Of a stretch of DNA of 64,000 nucleotides, positions 33,325-41,866 are shown piece after piece. The notes below the pieces were generated by a model. It was not told the DNA's origin. It searched no databases and saw nothing but the letters and a program-made list of their open reading frames with translations. A program made the translations under genes and the position numbers. The DNA is from Rhodospira trueperi. Lineage in GTDB: Bacteria; Pseudomonadota; Alphaproteobacteria; Rhodospirillales; Rhodospirillaceae. Where the stretch lies: positions 203,683-267,682 of the forward strand of contig NZ_FNAP01000005.1 in the NCBI RefSeq assembly GCF_900101965.1, written 5' to 3'. Each line of letters opens with the position of its first letter. Positions within the stretch are counted from its first letter, which is position 1.

Positions 33325-34326
33325 TTACCGGCGAAGCGGATAGCTCAGGCTGGCGCCGCCGGTGAAGCCGTTCAGCAAGAGGATGTCGGCGAGTTCGCGC
33401 ATCTTTTCCGCGGTTATCGACAGGCCGGAGCGCGGCACATACACCACGTCGTCGGACTTCAACTCCAGGATCGACGTGCCGCCGGCGAGGAACAGCATTT
33501 CCGTCTCGAACTTGCGGAGTTCATAAGTGCCATCGTCCTTCCGCAGCAGGTAGATGGATTCCAGATCCGCATCATCCCTGTACCCACCGGCCTGCGCCAC
33601 GGCTTGCTGCAGCGAGACTGTGGTGGTGATGGGATAAGCGCCAGGTTGAGCCACCGCGCCGAGAACATAGACGTTGACCGGTTGGGTTTCCAGCAGGCCA
33701 AGGGTGACCCTCACGTCGCCCCATCCCGCCTCCGCATAGCGGTCGTTGACCTCCGCTTCCACCTCGTCGACCGGCCGGCCAGCCGCAGTGAACGTGCCGA
33801 TTCCCGGTAGGGAACTCCTACCGTCCGGTCCGACCCTGGCGAGCCATCGCTGACCTTCGTCGTTCGAGCTAATGACGGCGCGCAGTTCGTCACTCCGGGT
33901 GTGGGACCGCACGATTCCGAAGAACACGTCGTTCGGCGGAAAGATGTTGGCGTAGCCCCCGGTCACGACGCCACGGGCCTGACTGGCGGTCATTCCCCCG
34001 ATCTTTACGTCGCCGAGATACGGCAGGGACACCTTGCCATCCGTGCGGACGGTCTGGGTCACGTTCAAGTCAGGCGCGGTCGCGAACCGAACCTCGACCT
34101 CGTCGCCACTCCGAAGGTTAAACGTTCCTTCTTGGTTCAGGAAAAAGTAAGCGGCGGTGACAACGTCGTAGGGCCGCAGATTGTAAAGAGTCTCGCTCCC
34201 CAAAAGACTTGCGGGAGTCTCCGCTTGAAGAGACTCCCCCAGAGTTTTCGGAAATGTCTCGGCGCATCCTCCGAGAATAAATATGAGTCCAATGCCGACG
34301 GTGATCTGGCGTACAGCAAGCGTCAT
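33325..34326 (-). CDS. Wza-type outer-membrane polysaccharide export lipoprotein
   Basis: Protein of 333 residues. The signal peptide ends in ILGGCAE, a good lipobox, so it is a lipoprotein. The Poly_export domain contains LRSGDEVEVRFATAPDLNVTQTVRTDGKVSLPYLGDVKIGGMTASQ (about 68-115), and SLBB-like repeats follow, with VNVYVLGAVAQPGAYPI and TVSLQQAVAQAGGYRDDADL. It would form the export channel across the outer membrane. An extra segment around residues 130-190 separates the two regions. The start overlaps the stop of the sugar transferase gene (ATGA), so the two are coupled. Confidence 0.9.
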   Translation of the reverse strand: MTLAVRQITVGIGLIFILGGCAETFPKTLGESLQAETPASLLGSETLYNLRPYDVVTAAYFFLNQEGTFNLRSGDEVEVRFATAPDLNVTQTVRTDGKVSLPYLGDVKIGGMTASQARGVVTGGYANIFPPNDVFFGIVRSHTRSDELRAVISSNDEGQRWLARVGPDGRSSLPGIGTFTAAGRPVDEVEAEVNDRYAEAGWGDVRVTLGLLETQPVNVYVLGAVAQPGAYPITTTVSLQQAVAQAGGYRDDADLESIYLLRKDDGTYELRKFETEMLFLAGGTSILELKSDDVVYVPRSGLSITAEKMRELADILLLNGFTGGASLSYPLRR

Positions 34327-35396
34327 AGCAGCGTTTTTCCAAGAATGTACCGCTCAAGGACGTACTGCCCGACATCAGAAGCCGGTTCGAAGAAAACGAG
34401 AACTTCGTGCTTGGTCCCGGGGCGATTAAGTGGGTTCACACGAACCACCCTGCACCGCGCCGAACGGATTTGCCAAAGACCACGCCGTTTGCGCCGTACC
34501 TCAAAGACAACAACGTCACCCGCAGAAAGGGCAACGTCAACGGACGTTAGCGTACAGGCATGGTCATCAATGTCAAGGACGTTGCCGATGACTGTTTTTT
34601 CACCATCCGCACCATGCCGCGTCAAGGTGACGCGACCTTCGGTTTTACACCGATAACTCTGCCGGCGGTCGTGGGTTAGCCAGGCGCCTGGGGCTGAGTG
34701 GTGCATCAGAAGGCTCACTCCCAGGCGTGCCATCGCGCCCCCACACAGCGCGGCAAGCCTGAACGAATTCGGCGGCTCGACATTCGGCCTCAAGTAAAGG
34801 TGCCGGAAGAACCGGTATCGGATCCGCTGCGAGGCGCCGTGCGGCATGTATAGCTGGACGGGACCGATCAGGCCCGGCTTGTAAGGCGGTCTCTCGACGA
34901 TGCAGGGCAGAATGTCGCGGTGCTCGTGAAAGAAGGCATGGCGGATGGGGCGCGGCCCAAAAAGACTCATTTCGCCCATGGCCACGTTCCAGAGCTGCGG
35001 TAGCTCGTCGATGCGAGTCGCCCGCAGGTACCGACCAAGCGGCGTGACATCGTTACTGCGGGCCTGCAGAACCTGGCCGCGCACCCTCTGTTCGGCGCCG
35101 TTCTCAAGCGTCCGGAACTTCCGGATCAGGAAGTCCTGACCGAACTGGCCGATCCGGCGGCCGCTGTAGATCACGGGGGATCCTTGGGCGAAGTAAAGAG
35201 TGATCGCGACCATAAGCATAATTGGCGAGGCAAGTATCAGTAGTCCGCAGGCAACGATGCGTTCCAGTAGGTTGGAGAAATTCGTCCGGCCGCCTCCCTG
35301 ATACAACCAAGGCGGAATGGCGGTTGTGGTCACGTTTTCAAGCGAGTGCACTTTTCTGACCTTTCGGCAAAGCGTGGAAGTGAAGCAACGGTCCAT
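34323..35396 (-). CDS. Priming sugar-phosphate transferase fused to a PilZ-like domain
   Basis: Protein of 357 residues. Residues about 40-215 are an ExoY/WbaP-type polyprenyl-phosphate sugar transferase: a single membrane helix ([22 protein letters not shown]), [49 protein letters not shown] and [12 protein letters not shown]. It loads the first sugar onto undecaprenyl phosphate. Residues about 245-350 resemble a PilZ domain: RRQSYR fits RxxxR, and [14 protein letters not shown] stands where DxSxxG would be, though the Ser and Gly are not conserved. If functional, c-di-GMP would act directly on the priming step. The start is uncertain; GTG codons a few residues later are possible. Confidence 0.82.
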   Translation of the reverse strand: MDRCFTSTLCRKVRKVHSLENVTTTAIPPWLYQGGGRTNFSNLLERIVACGLLILASPIMLMVAITLYFAQGSPVIYSGRRIGQFGQDFLIRKFRTLENGAEQRVRGQVLQARSNDVTPLGRYLRATRIDELPQLWNVAMGEMSLFGPRPIRHAFFHEHRDILPCIVERPPYKPGLIGPVQLYMPHGASQRIRYRFFRHLYLRPNVEPPNSFRLAALCGGAMARLGVSLLMHHSAPGAWLTHDRRQSYRCKTEGRVTLTRHGADGEKTVIGNVLDIDDHACTLTSVDVALSAGDVVVFEVRRKRRGLWQIRSARCRVVRVNPLNRPGTKHEVLVFFEPASDVGQYVLERYILGKTLL

Positions 35397-36193
35397 TTGG
35401 CCGCAGGACGCTGCCGTTCCAGAAACGCAAATGTAATAGAGAGTTGGAAGTGGTGCACAGTTTCAAGAAGTATGTTTAGCAGCGTGAGATGCCACAATCA
35501 ACCGGACATCTGTTGTATGATTCTATAGCTTTCGTCCATAATTTTCCTGGGCTCTTATGGCGTTAGATATATGCCGTTGGCCTTGATTGTCGTCGTGGAG
35601 ATCGAAATCGGGAGCCGGTGAAGGATCGAAGCACGTTTTCGGTGTGGCTTTCGGAGATTGGTGCCTGACACCGGAACCGCGGGCGGGCGACTCCGGCGTG
35701 CCATCGGGAGAACGCCTCTCAGCGGGTCAGCATGGTGTCCATGGCCTTGTCCCAGGTCGGACCGGCCGGACAGCCCGGCGCGCTGCGCGCGCGGGATCGT
35801 GATGGCGGTGATAGCCAGCATAGGCGTCGGTCTGCAAGAGGTCGGTTCATCCGTCCATGCGCAGGGGTGTTCCTGGCTGTGGTCGGGGGGCTGGATCTAC
35901 GCCGCCGGTGCCTCGGGCCCGCCGAGCGGCGAAACCGGGCCGCCTGAGCTGCGAAAAACGACCGGTAACGGAGCCAGGTCGTTCCTGGGGCCGATGATGA
36001 TGGCGCCCGGGCCAAAGTTAGGCGGAAGACCGCCAAACCCGATCACTCGGAAACGGACTTTGGGCAAATCGGGCCGATTGCGTCCGTTTTGACTCACCCA
36101 TCGTGCTCTGGACTTGTGACATGAAATCAAATCGTCGTCGCGATCCGTTCCGGATCGCTCGGGATTGGCTCGATCTTGACAAACGCAGTCGGC
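35397..36193. other. Gene-poor gap with repeat copy B and possible gene debris
   Basis: About 800 bases between the minus-strand sugar transferase and the GT2 gene. The first 180 bases are AT-richer and probably hold the promoter of the EPS operon. From about 35650 on, several overlapping short frames occur without a recognisable domain; a minus-strand frame ending GPTWDKAMDTMLTR (stop near 35719) looks like the tail of a glycosyltransferase and may be debris. The 39-bp repeat copy B is at 36128-36166. Confidence 0.45.
36128..36166 (-). repeat. Dispersed 39-bp repeat, copy B
   Basis: Inverted relative to copy A at 1706-1744, with one mismatch in 39 bases. It lies 27 bases beyond the GT2 stop codon. 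Confidence 0.7.
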
Positions 36194-37351
36194 TCAGCGC
36201 GCGGCCTTCTGCCACAGCACGGTGTGCCGCCCGCGCACGTGCTGCAGGAAGCCGTAAGCCAGCCCCAGATTGCCGACGGTGATGTAGTAGGCGAGCGTTG
36301 CTGGCCGCCAGCGGCGATTCGGGGTGCGGCTTAGGATCGCGCCGACCGCCGCCAGAGCATAGAACGCCGCCTGCCCGGTCAGTGTTAGTAGCATCAACCA
36401 GCTGACCGGCGAAAAGAACAGGACCGTCAGGTTTCCAAGCAACGCCGCGATCATGAAGAACGGCAGCAGCAACCGCAGATACTTGTGTGAGAAAAGAAAA
36501 AAGACTGTGAACGGGCTGTTCCAAGGCCACTCGCTGAACCGCATCATGTGCTGGTAGCGACCGCTGGTGATCCGCTTGCGACGCCTTAGTTCATCCTGCA
36601 TTGTTCGGGACGAGCGGCGCCAGCAGTGCGCCGTCGGCTCATAAAGGACGCGGAAGCCCTGGCGCATGATGTGTAGCATCAGGAAGCTGTCGTCATTGAT
36701 CAGACCAGCCGGTATTGGTGCGAACAGTTCGCGCCGCAGGGCCAGCAGCGACCCCACAACGCCGGTGGTGGAGGCAATGCGGCTTTCGGCCCTTTTCAGG
36801 AATGCTTCATAGCGCCAGTACAGCCCCTCCGACCCTGAGATATCGGAACCGTCCCTGGCTGGCTCCGGGGCGACATGTCCGCTGACGCAGCCAACACTGG
36901 GATCGTCGAAATGGCGGACCAAGTGCGTCAGGGCATCGCGCGCCACCATGGCATTTGCGTCGGACACGAGCAGAATTTCGCCCCGGGCCTGCTCGGCTCC
37001 GCGGTTCAGAGCGTTGCCCTTGCCTTGACGCGGGCTGACTTCGACCACGACTACGCCGCGATCCTCAAAGCGCCGAGCAATGGCTTCGGTCCCATCGGTC
37101 GATCCGTCCGAGACAACGATGATGTCCAGGTGCGGGTAGTCCAGATCCAGCGCGTTGTTGAGCTTGTCTTCGATCACCGCAGCCTCGTTGTAGGCCGCGA
37201 CAAGCATGCTCACCCTGGGCTGGCCTGACCCGGTCTTGGTCGGGCGCGGGGCGACCTTGGCCAGGATCCACAGGACCGCAGGATAGCCGAGATAGTGATA
37301 GACCAGGGTTGCGATGCTGGCCAATACCAGGACCGTCAAGCTACCACTCAT
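36194..37351 (-). CDS. Membrane glycosyltransferase family 2 (EPS locus)
   Basis: Protein of 385 residues. One N-terminal helix (LTVLVLASIATLVYHYLGYPAVLWIL) is followed by a GT-A domain: VSMLVAAYNEAAVIEDKLNN, IIVVSDGSTDGTEAIA (donor-binding Asp), GEILLVSDANAM (DxD-like), and LINDDSFLMLHIMRQGF with RRRKRITSGRYQHM (QxxRW-like region). Three to four C-terminal helices complete it. It is typical of synthase-like GT2 enzymes that extend polysaccharide chains. AGGAAAG precedes the ATG at 37351. It is separated from the rest of the locus by a repeat-containing gap and may have its own promoter. Confidence 0.9.
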   Translation of the reverse strand: MSGSLTVLVLASIATLVYHYLGYPAVLWILAKVAPRPTKTGSGQPRVSMLVAAYNEAAVIEDKLNNALDLDYPHLDIIVVSDGSTDGTEAIARRFEDRGVVVVEVSPRQGKGNALNRGAEQARGEILLVSDANAMVARDALTHLVRHFDDPSVGCVSGHVAPEPARDGSDISGSEGLYWRYEAFLKRAESRIASTTGVVGSLLALRRELFAPIPAGLINDDSFLMLHIMRQGFRVLYEPTAHCWRRSSRTMQDELRRRKRITSGRYQHMMRFSEWPWNSPFTVFFLFSHKYLRLLLPFFMIAALLGNLTVLFFSPVSWLMLLTLTGQAAFYALAAVGAILSRTPNRRWRPATLAYYITVGNLGLAYGFLQHVRGRHTVLWQKAAR

Positions 37352-37427
37352 GCTCTTTCCTGCGCGTGCGAGGTGGATGTTTGCTCGCGCGTATATCAGC
37401 AGCACGGGCGCCCTTCAAGAGCGCCGG

Positions 37428-37684
37428 CCGACGGTCAGAAGTTCTCATTTTGGAGCTGTCACCGTTCAGCCGGCTTTCGCTGGGTGTCTGACAGGAGCGC
37501 CACGCGCGGATCGGACTCCCTCCCCTGGATAGGGGAGGGCTGGGGTGGGGTTGATGCGAAAGGAGAAAGCGGCGCGTTCATAAACTCGCCCCCCTCCCAA
37601 CCTCCCCCCGAAAGGGGGGCGGAGTCCGAGCGGCGCTGTTCGGTCCTTGATCGTCCAGCCAAAATGAGAGCTGCTGGCCGACGG
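37428..37684. repeat. MITE-like element: 257 bp bounded by imperfect inverted repeats
   Basis: The ends 37428-37453 and 37659-37684 are inverted copies of a 26-base sequence with about five mismatches (both contain TCTCATTTTGG in opposite orientation). Inside, each arm carries CGGACTCC followed by its own small C/G hairpin (CTCCCCT...AGGGGAG and CCCCCCTTTCGGGGGG). Translated, it gives the PALPYPGEG/PPLSGGGWEGG peptides seen in widely dispersed intergenic repeats. The right end lies in the gap before pgsA. Confidence 0.65.
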
Positions 37685-38209
37685 CTCCACGCGGTAAAGT
37701 GCGGCGCCGGGAGGTTTGGACGACAAGCGTTCGTCGTGGTCTGCGGGATCAGGCGTTGACTGCGGCGTCAGGGCCGAAACGCTCTGACGCCGCGCCCAGC
37801 CCCAGGGAAAGAGGTCGTCGATCCCGGTCGCGGGCGCCCAGGACGGACTCCAGGCGGTGTGCTTCAAGGGCGGCGGTGGTGGGGTCCAGAGTTGATGCCG
37901 CGCGCCGTGCCCACGCAGTCGCGGCCGATGTGGGCGCGGTGCCGCAAATGATCGACGATGGGCAGCTCCGCGGTGACGTCCGCCATGTTGGGCGGCGCCA
38001 TCTCGAACCAGACCGGGCGCCCGTCGCTGTACTGACGCTGGAGTCGCGAACGAGGCTGGCGAATGGTGATGGGGCCTTCCCGGGCGGTGCGGCGGCCTGA
38101 TTTCGTCCGCCGAAGGCCTTTTCGGACCCAGGGTGGGTACGCCACCTTCCGCAATGCACGTTTGACAGGCTAGAGTGGGCCGCGATCTCGACCCTCATCG
38201 GACCCGTCC
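37685..38209. other. Gap upstream of pgsA with an unassigned minus-strand frame
   Basis: About 525 bases. A minus-strand frame (37864-38154) encodes 96 residues with a protein-like middle (GRPVWFEMAPPNMADVTAELPIVDHL), but I recognise no family; in another frame the sequence continues as LDPTTAALEAHRLESVLGARD, which would fit a broken gene with a frameshift. TTGACA at 38162-38167 could be a -35 element for pgsA, but no good -10 follows. Confidence 0.35.
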
Positions 38210-38776
38210 ATGCTCCGCTCCCTTCCCAACGCTCTCACCCTCGGCCGCATCGCGCTGATCCCGGTCGTCATGCTGCTGATCTATATGCCCGGCGACGCGG
38301 CGCGCTGGGCCGCCGCCGGACTGTTCGTGCTGGCGGCGGTGACCGACTACCTCGACGGCTGGCTGGCACGGCGCCTGGACGTGGTTTCGGAGATCGGCCG
38401 GGCGCTCGACCCCATCGCCGACAAGCTGCTGGTTGCTGCGGTTCTCCTGATGCTGGCTGGGGTGGGCCGCCTGAGCGACCTCGCCCTGATCCCCGCCGTC
38501 GTCATCCTGTCGCGCGAGATTCTCGTCTCCGGCCTGCGCGAGGCGCTGGCGGGCAGAAATGTAGTGATGCCAGTGACCCGGCTGGCCAAGTGGAAGACAA
38601 CCGCCCAACTCGCCGCGCTGCCGCTGCTGCTGGTGGGGGACGCCGGGTCCGTCATCGGCCTGTCGCTGCAAGGACCCGGGGAAGCGCTGCTGTGGATCGC
38701 GGGAGGGCTGACCGCCCGCACCGGGTATACCTATGTCATGCAGGCCCTGGCCCACATGCGGGAGGCGCCGTCGTGA
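38210..38776 (+). CDS. pgsA: CDP-diacylglycerol-glycerol-3-phosphate 3-phosphatidyltransferase
   Basis: Inner-membrane enzyme of 188 residues that makes phosphatidylglycerol phosphate, the committed step to PG and cardiolipin. The CDP-alcohol phosphotransferase motif is DYLDGWLARRLDVVSEIGRALDPIADK (DGxxAR-x8-GxxxDxxxD) near residues 46-72. MLRSLPNALTLGRIALIPVVM is the standard N-terminus. The stop overlaps the moeA start (GTGA). In many alphaproteobacteria uvrC precedes pgsA; here the EPS locus and repeats are upstream instead. Confidence 0.95.
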   Translation: MLRSLPNALTLGRIALIPVVMLLIYMPGDAARWAAAGLFVLAAVTDYLDGWLARRLDVVSEIGRALDPIADKLLVAAVLLMLAGVGRLSDLALIPAVVILSREILVSGLREALAGRNVVMPVTRLAKWKTTAQLAALPLLLVGDAGSVIGLSLQGPGEALLWIAGGLTARTGYTYVMQALAHMREAPS

Positions 38777-40020
38777 CCTCGGACTGCTTCGCCGTGCCCG
38801 GGGGCCTGATGCCGCTCGACGACGCGCTGGACGACCTTGCCCGTCGCCTGTCGCCGGTGGTGGTGCCGGAGCGGGTTCCGCTGCGCGCGGCGGTCGGACG
38901 GGTGCTGGCCGCCGACATCGTCGCCGCCGTGGACCACCCGGGCCACGATGCCTCGGCCATGGACGGTTACGCCGTCCGCCATGCCGACCTGTCCGAGTCA
39001 GCGCCTGTGATCCTGCCGCTGTCCGGGCGGGTGGCGGCCGGCCATCCGCTGGCCCATCCGCTGGCCCCGGGCACGGTGGCGCGCATCTTCACAGGCGGGG
39101 TGATGCCGGAGGGCGCCGACACGGTCATCATGCAGGAGGACGTCACGGAGACGGCCGACGGACGCGCCACCCTGCCCGCCGGCGTATCCCCGGGCCGCCA
39201 CGTGCGCGCCGCCGCCAGCGATTTCCGCGCCGGCACGACGGTGCTCACCGCTGGGCGCCGGCTGCGGGCGCCAGACATCGCGCTGGCCGCCGCCGCCGGC
39301 CAGACCCACCCGCCGGTGTTCTCGCCCGTGCGGGTGGGGGTTTTCTCGACCGGTGACGAGGTGGTGGAGCCGGGCCGACCGCTGCCGCCCGGCGGGCTGT
39401 ATGACGCCAACCGCTACGGCCTGATGGCCCTGGCCGAGACGCTGGGCGCGGCGGTCAGCGACCTGGGTCACCTGCCCGACGACCGCGCGGCCATCCGCGA
39501 TGCCCTCGACGGCGCCGCCGATGACCACGACGTCCTATTGACCTCCGGCGGGGTCTCGGTGGGCGGGGAGGACCATGTGCGCGACGCGGTGAGCGATGTC
39601 GGCGCGCTGCATTTCTGGCGGCTGGCCATCAAGCCGGGCAAGCCGGTGGCGCTGGGCCGCGTGCGGGCCGCGTCCTTCATCGGGTTGCCCGGAAACCCGA
39701 TCTCGGCCCTGGTCACCTTCCTGCTGGTGGCGCGCTCCATGATCCAGCGCCTGGGTGGGCAGACCGTGGTCGCCCCGGCCCGGTACCCGGTGGCGGCCGG
39801 GTTTTCGCTGCCGGCCACGGGCGCGCGGCGCGAATTCCCGCGCGGTTGGGTGGAAAACACCCCGGACGGACCCCGCGCACGGTTGTATCGCTCCCAGGAC
39901 AGCGCCATGATCGCCTCCATGAGCGCGGCCGGCGGCCTGCTGGACATCCCGGCGAACAGCCCGGCCATCGCTCCCGGCGATCCCGTGTCGTACATCCCCC
40001 TGGCCGAGGTGCTGACATGA
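38773..40020 (+). CDS. moeA: Molybdopterin molybdenumtransferase
   Basis: Protein of 415 residues that inserts molybdate into adenylylated molybdopterin. Domain 3 motifs are clear: VFSTGDEVVEPGRPLPPGGLYDANRYGLMAL, LLTSGGVSVGGEDHVRDA and GKPVALGR followed by FIGLPGNPISALVTF. The N-terminal part has GHDASAMDGYAVR and RIFTGGVMPEGADTVIMQEDV, the conserved MoeA blocks. The start is GTG overlapping the pgsA stop. The stop overlaps the moaD ATG (ATGA), so moeA-moaD-moaE form a cofactor operon with pgsA. Confidence 0.95.
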   Translation: MTSDCFAVPGGLMPLDDALDDLARRLSPVVVPERVPLRAAVGRVLAADIVAAVDHPGHDASAMDGYAVRHADLSESAPVILPLSGRVAAGHPLAHPLAPGTVARIFTGGVMPEGADTVIMQEDVTETADGRATLPAGVSPGRHVRAAASDFRAGTTVLTAGRRLRAPDIALAAAAGQTHPPVFSPVRVGVFSTGDEVVEPGRPLPPGGLYDANRYGLMALAETLGAAVSDLGHLPDDRAAIRDALDGAADDHDVLLTSGGVSVGGEDHVRDAVSDVGALHFWRLAIKPGKPVALGRVRAASFIGLPGNPISALVTFLLVARSMIQRLGGQTVVAPARYPVAAGFSLPATGARREFPRGWVENTPDGPRARLYRSQDSAMIASMSAAGGLLDIPANSPAIAPGDPVSYIPLAEVLT

Positions 40021-40268
40021 AGGTGCTGTATTTCGCTTGGCTGCGCGACCGCGTCGGCACCGGCGAGGAGACGGTGGACCCACCGCCGGAGGTCCGCACC
40101 GTCGGCGACCTGATGGCTTGGCTCACCAGCCGCAGCGACCGCCACGCCCGGGCGTTCAGCGATCCCGCCATCGTGCGCTGCGCCGTGGATCAGGACTTCG
40201 CCGACGTGAACGCACCGCTGGACGGTGCGGCGGAGGTCGCCTTCTTCCCCCCGGTGACCGGGGGTTAG
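40017..40268 (+). CDS. moaD: Molybdopterin synthase small subunit (sulfur carrier)
   Basis: Ubiquitin-like protein of 83 residues ending in the essential Gly-Gly (FFPPVTGG), which is adenylylated and thiocarboxylated to carry sulfur into molybdopterin. The opening MKVLYFAWLRDRVGTGEETV is typical of MoaD. It overlaps moeA by four bases and is followed three bases later by moaE, its partner subunit. Confidence 0.95.
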   Translation: MKVLYFAWLRDRVGTGEETVDPPPEVRTVGDLMAWLTSRSDRHARAFSDPAIVRCAVDQDFADVNAPLDGAAEVAFFPPVTGG

Positions 40269-40271
40269 GCC

Positions 40272-40748
40272 GTGATTCGGGTGCAGACGGAGCCGTTCGA
40301 CATCGGCGCGGAGGTCGGGGCTTTTTCGCGCGGCACCGGGCGCATCGGCGGCGTGGCGACCTTCGCCGGGCTGGTGCGCGACTCCCTGGGGGAGCGGCCG
40401 GAAGGGGCTCCGCCGGTGCGTGCCTTGACCCTGGAGCACTACCCCGGCATGACCGAACGCCAATTGGAGCGGATCGAGGCCGAGGCGCGGCGCCGCTGGG
40501 AGCTGGCCGATGTGCTGGTGATTCACCGCGTCGGCCGCATGGAGCCGGGCGAGCCCATCGTGCTGGTGTGCACGGCGGCGGCGCACCGGGGGGCGGCTCT
40601 GGACAGTTGCGCCTTCCTCATCGACTGGCTGAAGACCAGGGCACCGTTCTGGAAGCGTGAGGAAACTCCGGACGGCGATCACTGGGTCGCGGCCCGCGCC
40701 AGCGATGATGACGCGGCCAAGCGGTGGGACCGAGACGGGTGTTCGTAG
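40272..40748 (+). CDS. moaE: Molybdopterin synthase large subunit
   Basis: Catalytic subunit of 158 residues that converts precursor Z (cPMP) to molybdopterin with MoaD. GGVATFAGLVRD, LTLEHYPGMTERQLERI, VLVIHRVGRMEPGEPIVLV, AAHRGAALDSCAFLIDWLKTRAPFWKRE form the full family core, including the active-site lysines in KTRAPFWK. The start is GTG. The stop TAG is supplied by the first bases of a REP-like element that fills the space to folD. Confidence 0.95.
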   Translation: MIRVQTEPFDIGAEVGAFSRGTGRIGGVATFAGLVRDSLGERPEGAPPVRALTLEHYPGMTERQLERIEAEARRRWELADVLVIHRVGRMEPGEPIVLVCTAAAHRGAALDSCAFLIDWLKTRAPFWKREETPDGDHWVAARASDDDAAKRWDRDGCS

Positions 40749-40833
40749 GGCGGGTTCGCGCTTTTGGCGCAACCCGCCATGAGCGTTTATTTTCCGGCGG
40801 ATTGGCCCGCTACGCGGGCCGAATCCACCCTAC
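40745..40833. repeat. REP-like two-hairpin element between moaE and folD
   Basis: It begins GTAGGGCGGG and ends CACCCTACG. Two stems are visible: 40749-40778 (GGCGGGTT...AACCCGCC) and 40797-40829 (GGCGGATTGGCCCGC...GCGGGCCGAATCC). The TAG near its left end is the moaE stop and the CTA near its right end is the folD stop. It probably serves as terminator or 3'-end stabiliser for both genes. The related copy is at 5615-5697. Confidence 0.8.
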
Positions 40834-41720
40834 GCGTCCCGACCCCGCTCCACCCCCGCCATCCGACACGCGGCCTCCACCGTGTTGTCGAGCAGGCAGG
40901 CGATGGTCATCGGCCCCACGCCGCCCGGCACCGGGGTGATGGCGCCCGCTACCTCTTTCGCCGCGTCGAAGTCCACGTCGCCGACCAGCCGGCCCTTCTC
41001 CTGGCCCGGCTCCGGCGGCAGGCGGTTGATGCCGACGTCGATGACCGTGGCCCCCGGCTTGATCCAATCGCCCTTGACCATCAGCGGCCGGCCGGCGGCG
41101 GCGACCAGGATGTCGGCGCGGCGGCATTCCTCGGCCAGATCGCGGGTGCGCGAATGGGCCACGGTCACCGTGCAGTTGGCGGCCAGCAGCAACTGCCCCA
41201 TCGGCTTGCCCATCAGGTTGGAGCGGCCCACCACCAGCGCCCGGGCGCCGGTCAGGTCCCCCAGCACATCCCGCAGCAGCATCATGCAGCCCTTGGGCGT
41301 GCAGGGCACCAGGGCCGGCGCGCCCGACGCCAGATTGCCGACGCTCACCGGATGCAACCCGTCCACGTCCTTGGCGGGGTCGATGGCCTCGACCACCCGG
41401 TGCGGGTCCAGCCCGGCCGGCAGCGGCAACTGCACCAGAATGCCATGCACGGCCTCGTCCGCGTTCAGGCGGCCGATCAGGGCATCAAGCTCCGCCTGGG
41501 TGGTCTCGGCCGGCAAGCGATAGGTGGTGGAGGCCATGCCGGCCTCGCGGGCCATGCGCTCCTTGCTGCGGACATAGACCTGACTGGCCGGGTCCTCTCC
41601 CACCAGGATGACCGCCAACCCCGGCACCAGACCACGCCCGGCCAGCCCCTTGACCTCATCAGCGAGGCGCGCGCGCAGACCGGCGGAAAAGGCTTTGCCA
41701 TCAATGATGTGGGCAGGCAT
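40830..41720 (-). CDS. folD: Bifunctional methylene-THF dehydrogenase / methenyl-THF cyclohydrolase
   Basis: Cytoplasmic enzyme of 296 residues that interconverts 5,10-methylene-, methenyl- and 10-formyl-tetrahydrofolate. The catalytic [14 protein letters not shown] (Tyr and Lys), [27 protein letters not shown] and the nucleotide-binding [16 protein letters not shown] and [11 protein letters not shown] are all present. The frame extends upstream, but the ATG at 41720 matches homologues. It is divergent from purU, whose product uses 10-formyl-THF, so the two genes act on the same one-carbon pool. Confidence 0.96.
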   Translation of the reverse strand: MPAHIIDGKAFSAGLRARLADEVKGLAGRGLVPGLAVILVGEDPASQVYVRSKERMAREAGMASTTYRLPAETTQAELDALIGRLNADEAVHGILVQLPLPAGLDPHRVVEAIDPAKDVDGLHPVSVGNLASGAPALVPCTPKGCMMLLRDVLGDLTGARALVVGRSNLMGKPMGQLLLAANCTVTVAHSRTRDLAEECRRADILVAAAGRPLMVKGDWIKPGATVIDVGINRLPPEPGQEKGRLVGDVDFDAAKEVAGAITPVPGGVGPMTIACLLDNTVEAACRMAGVERGRDA

Positions 41721-41866
41721 GGTGGCTCCGGAAGCAAGGGTCGGGAGAACGGCGGGCGGCCGGACCATACGCCGTGACGCGGCGCGAGGGAAGGCGTTTC
41801 CCGATCCGATGTCCGGCCCTCCGCTTTGTGCCCTTTCCGCCGCCGACACGACCGGGATCCACCGCC

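Noticed and set aside
35658..36092. Plus-strand frame of 144 codons in the EPS gap
   Set aside because: Pro/Gly-rich, no ribosome-binding site and no family resemblance; more likely non-coding or debris.
37428..37684. CRISPR array or tandem repeat
   Set aside because: Only two arms, inverted and diverged, without regular spacers.
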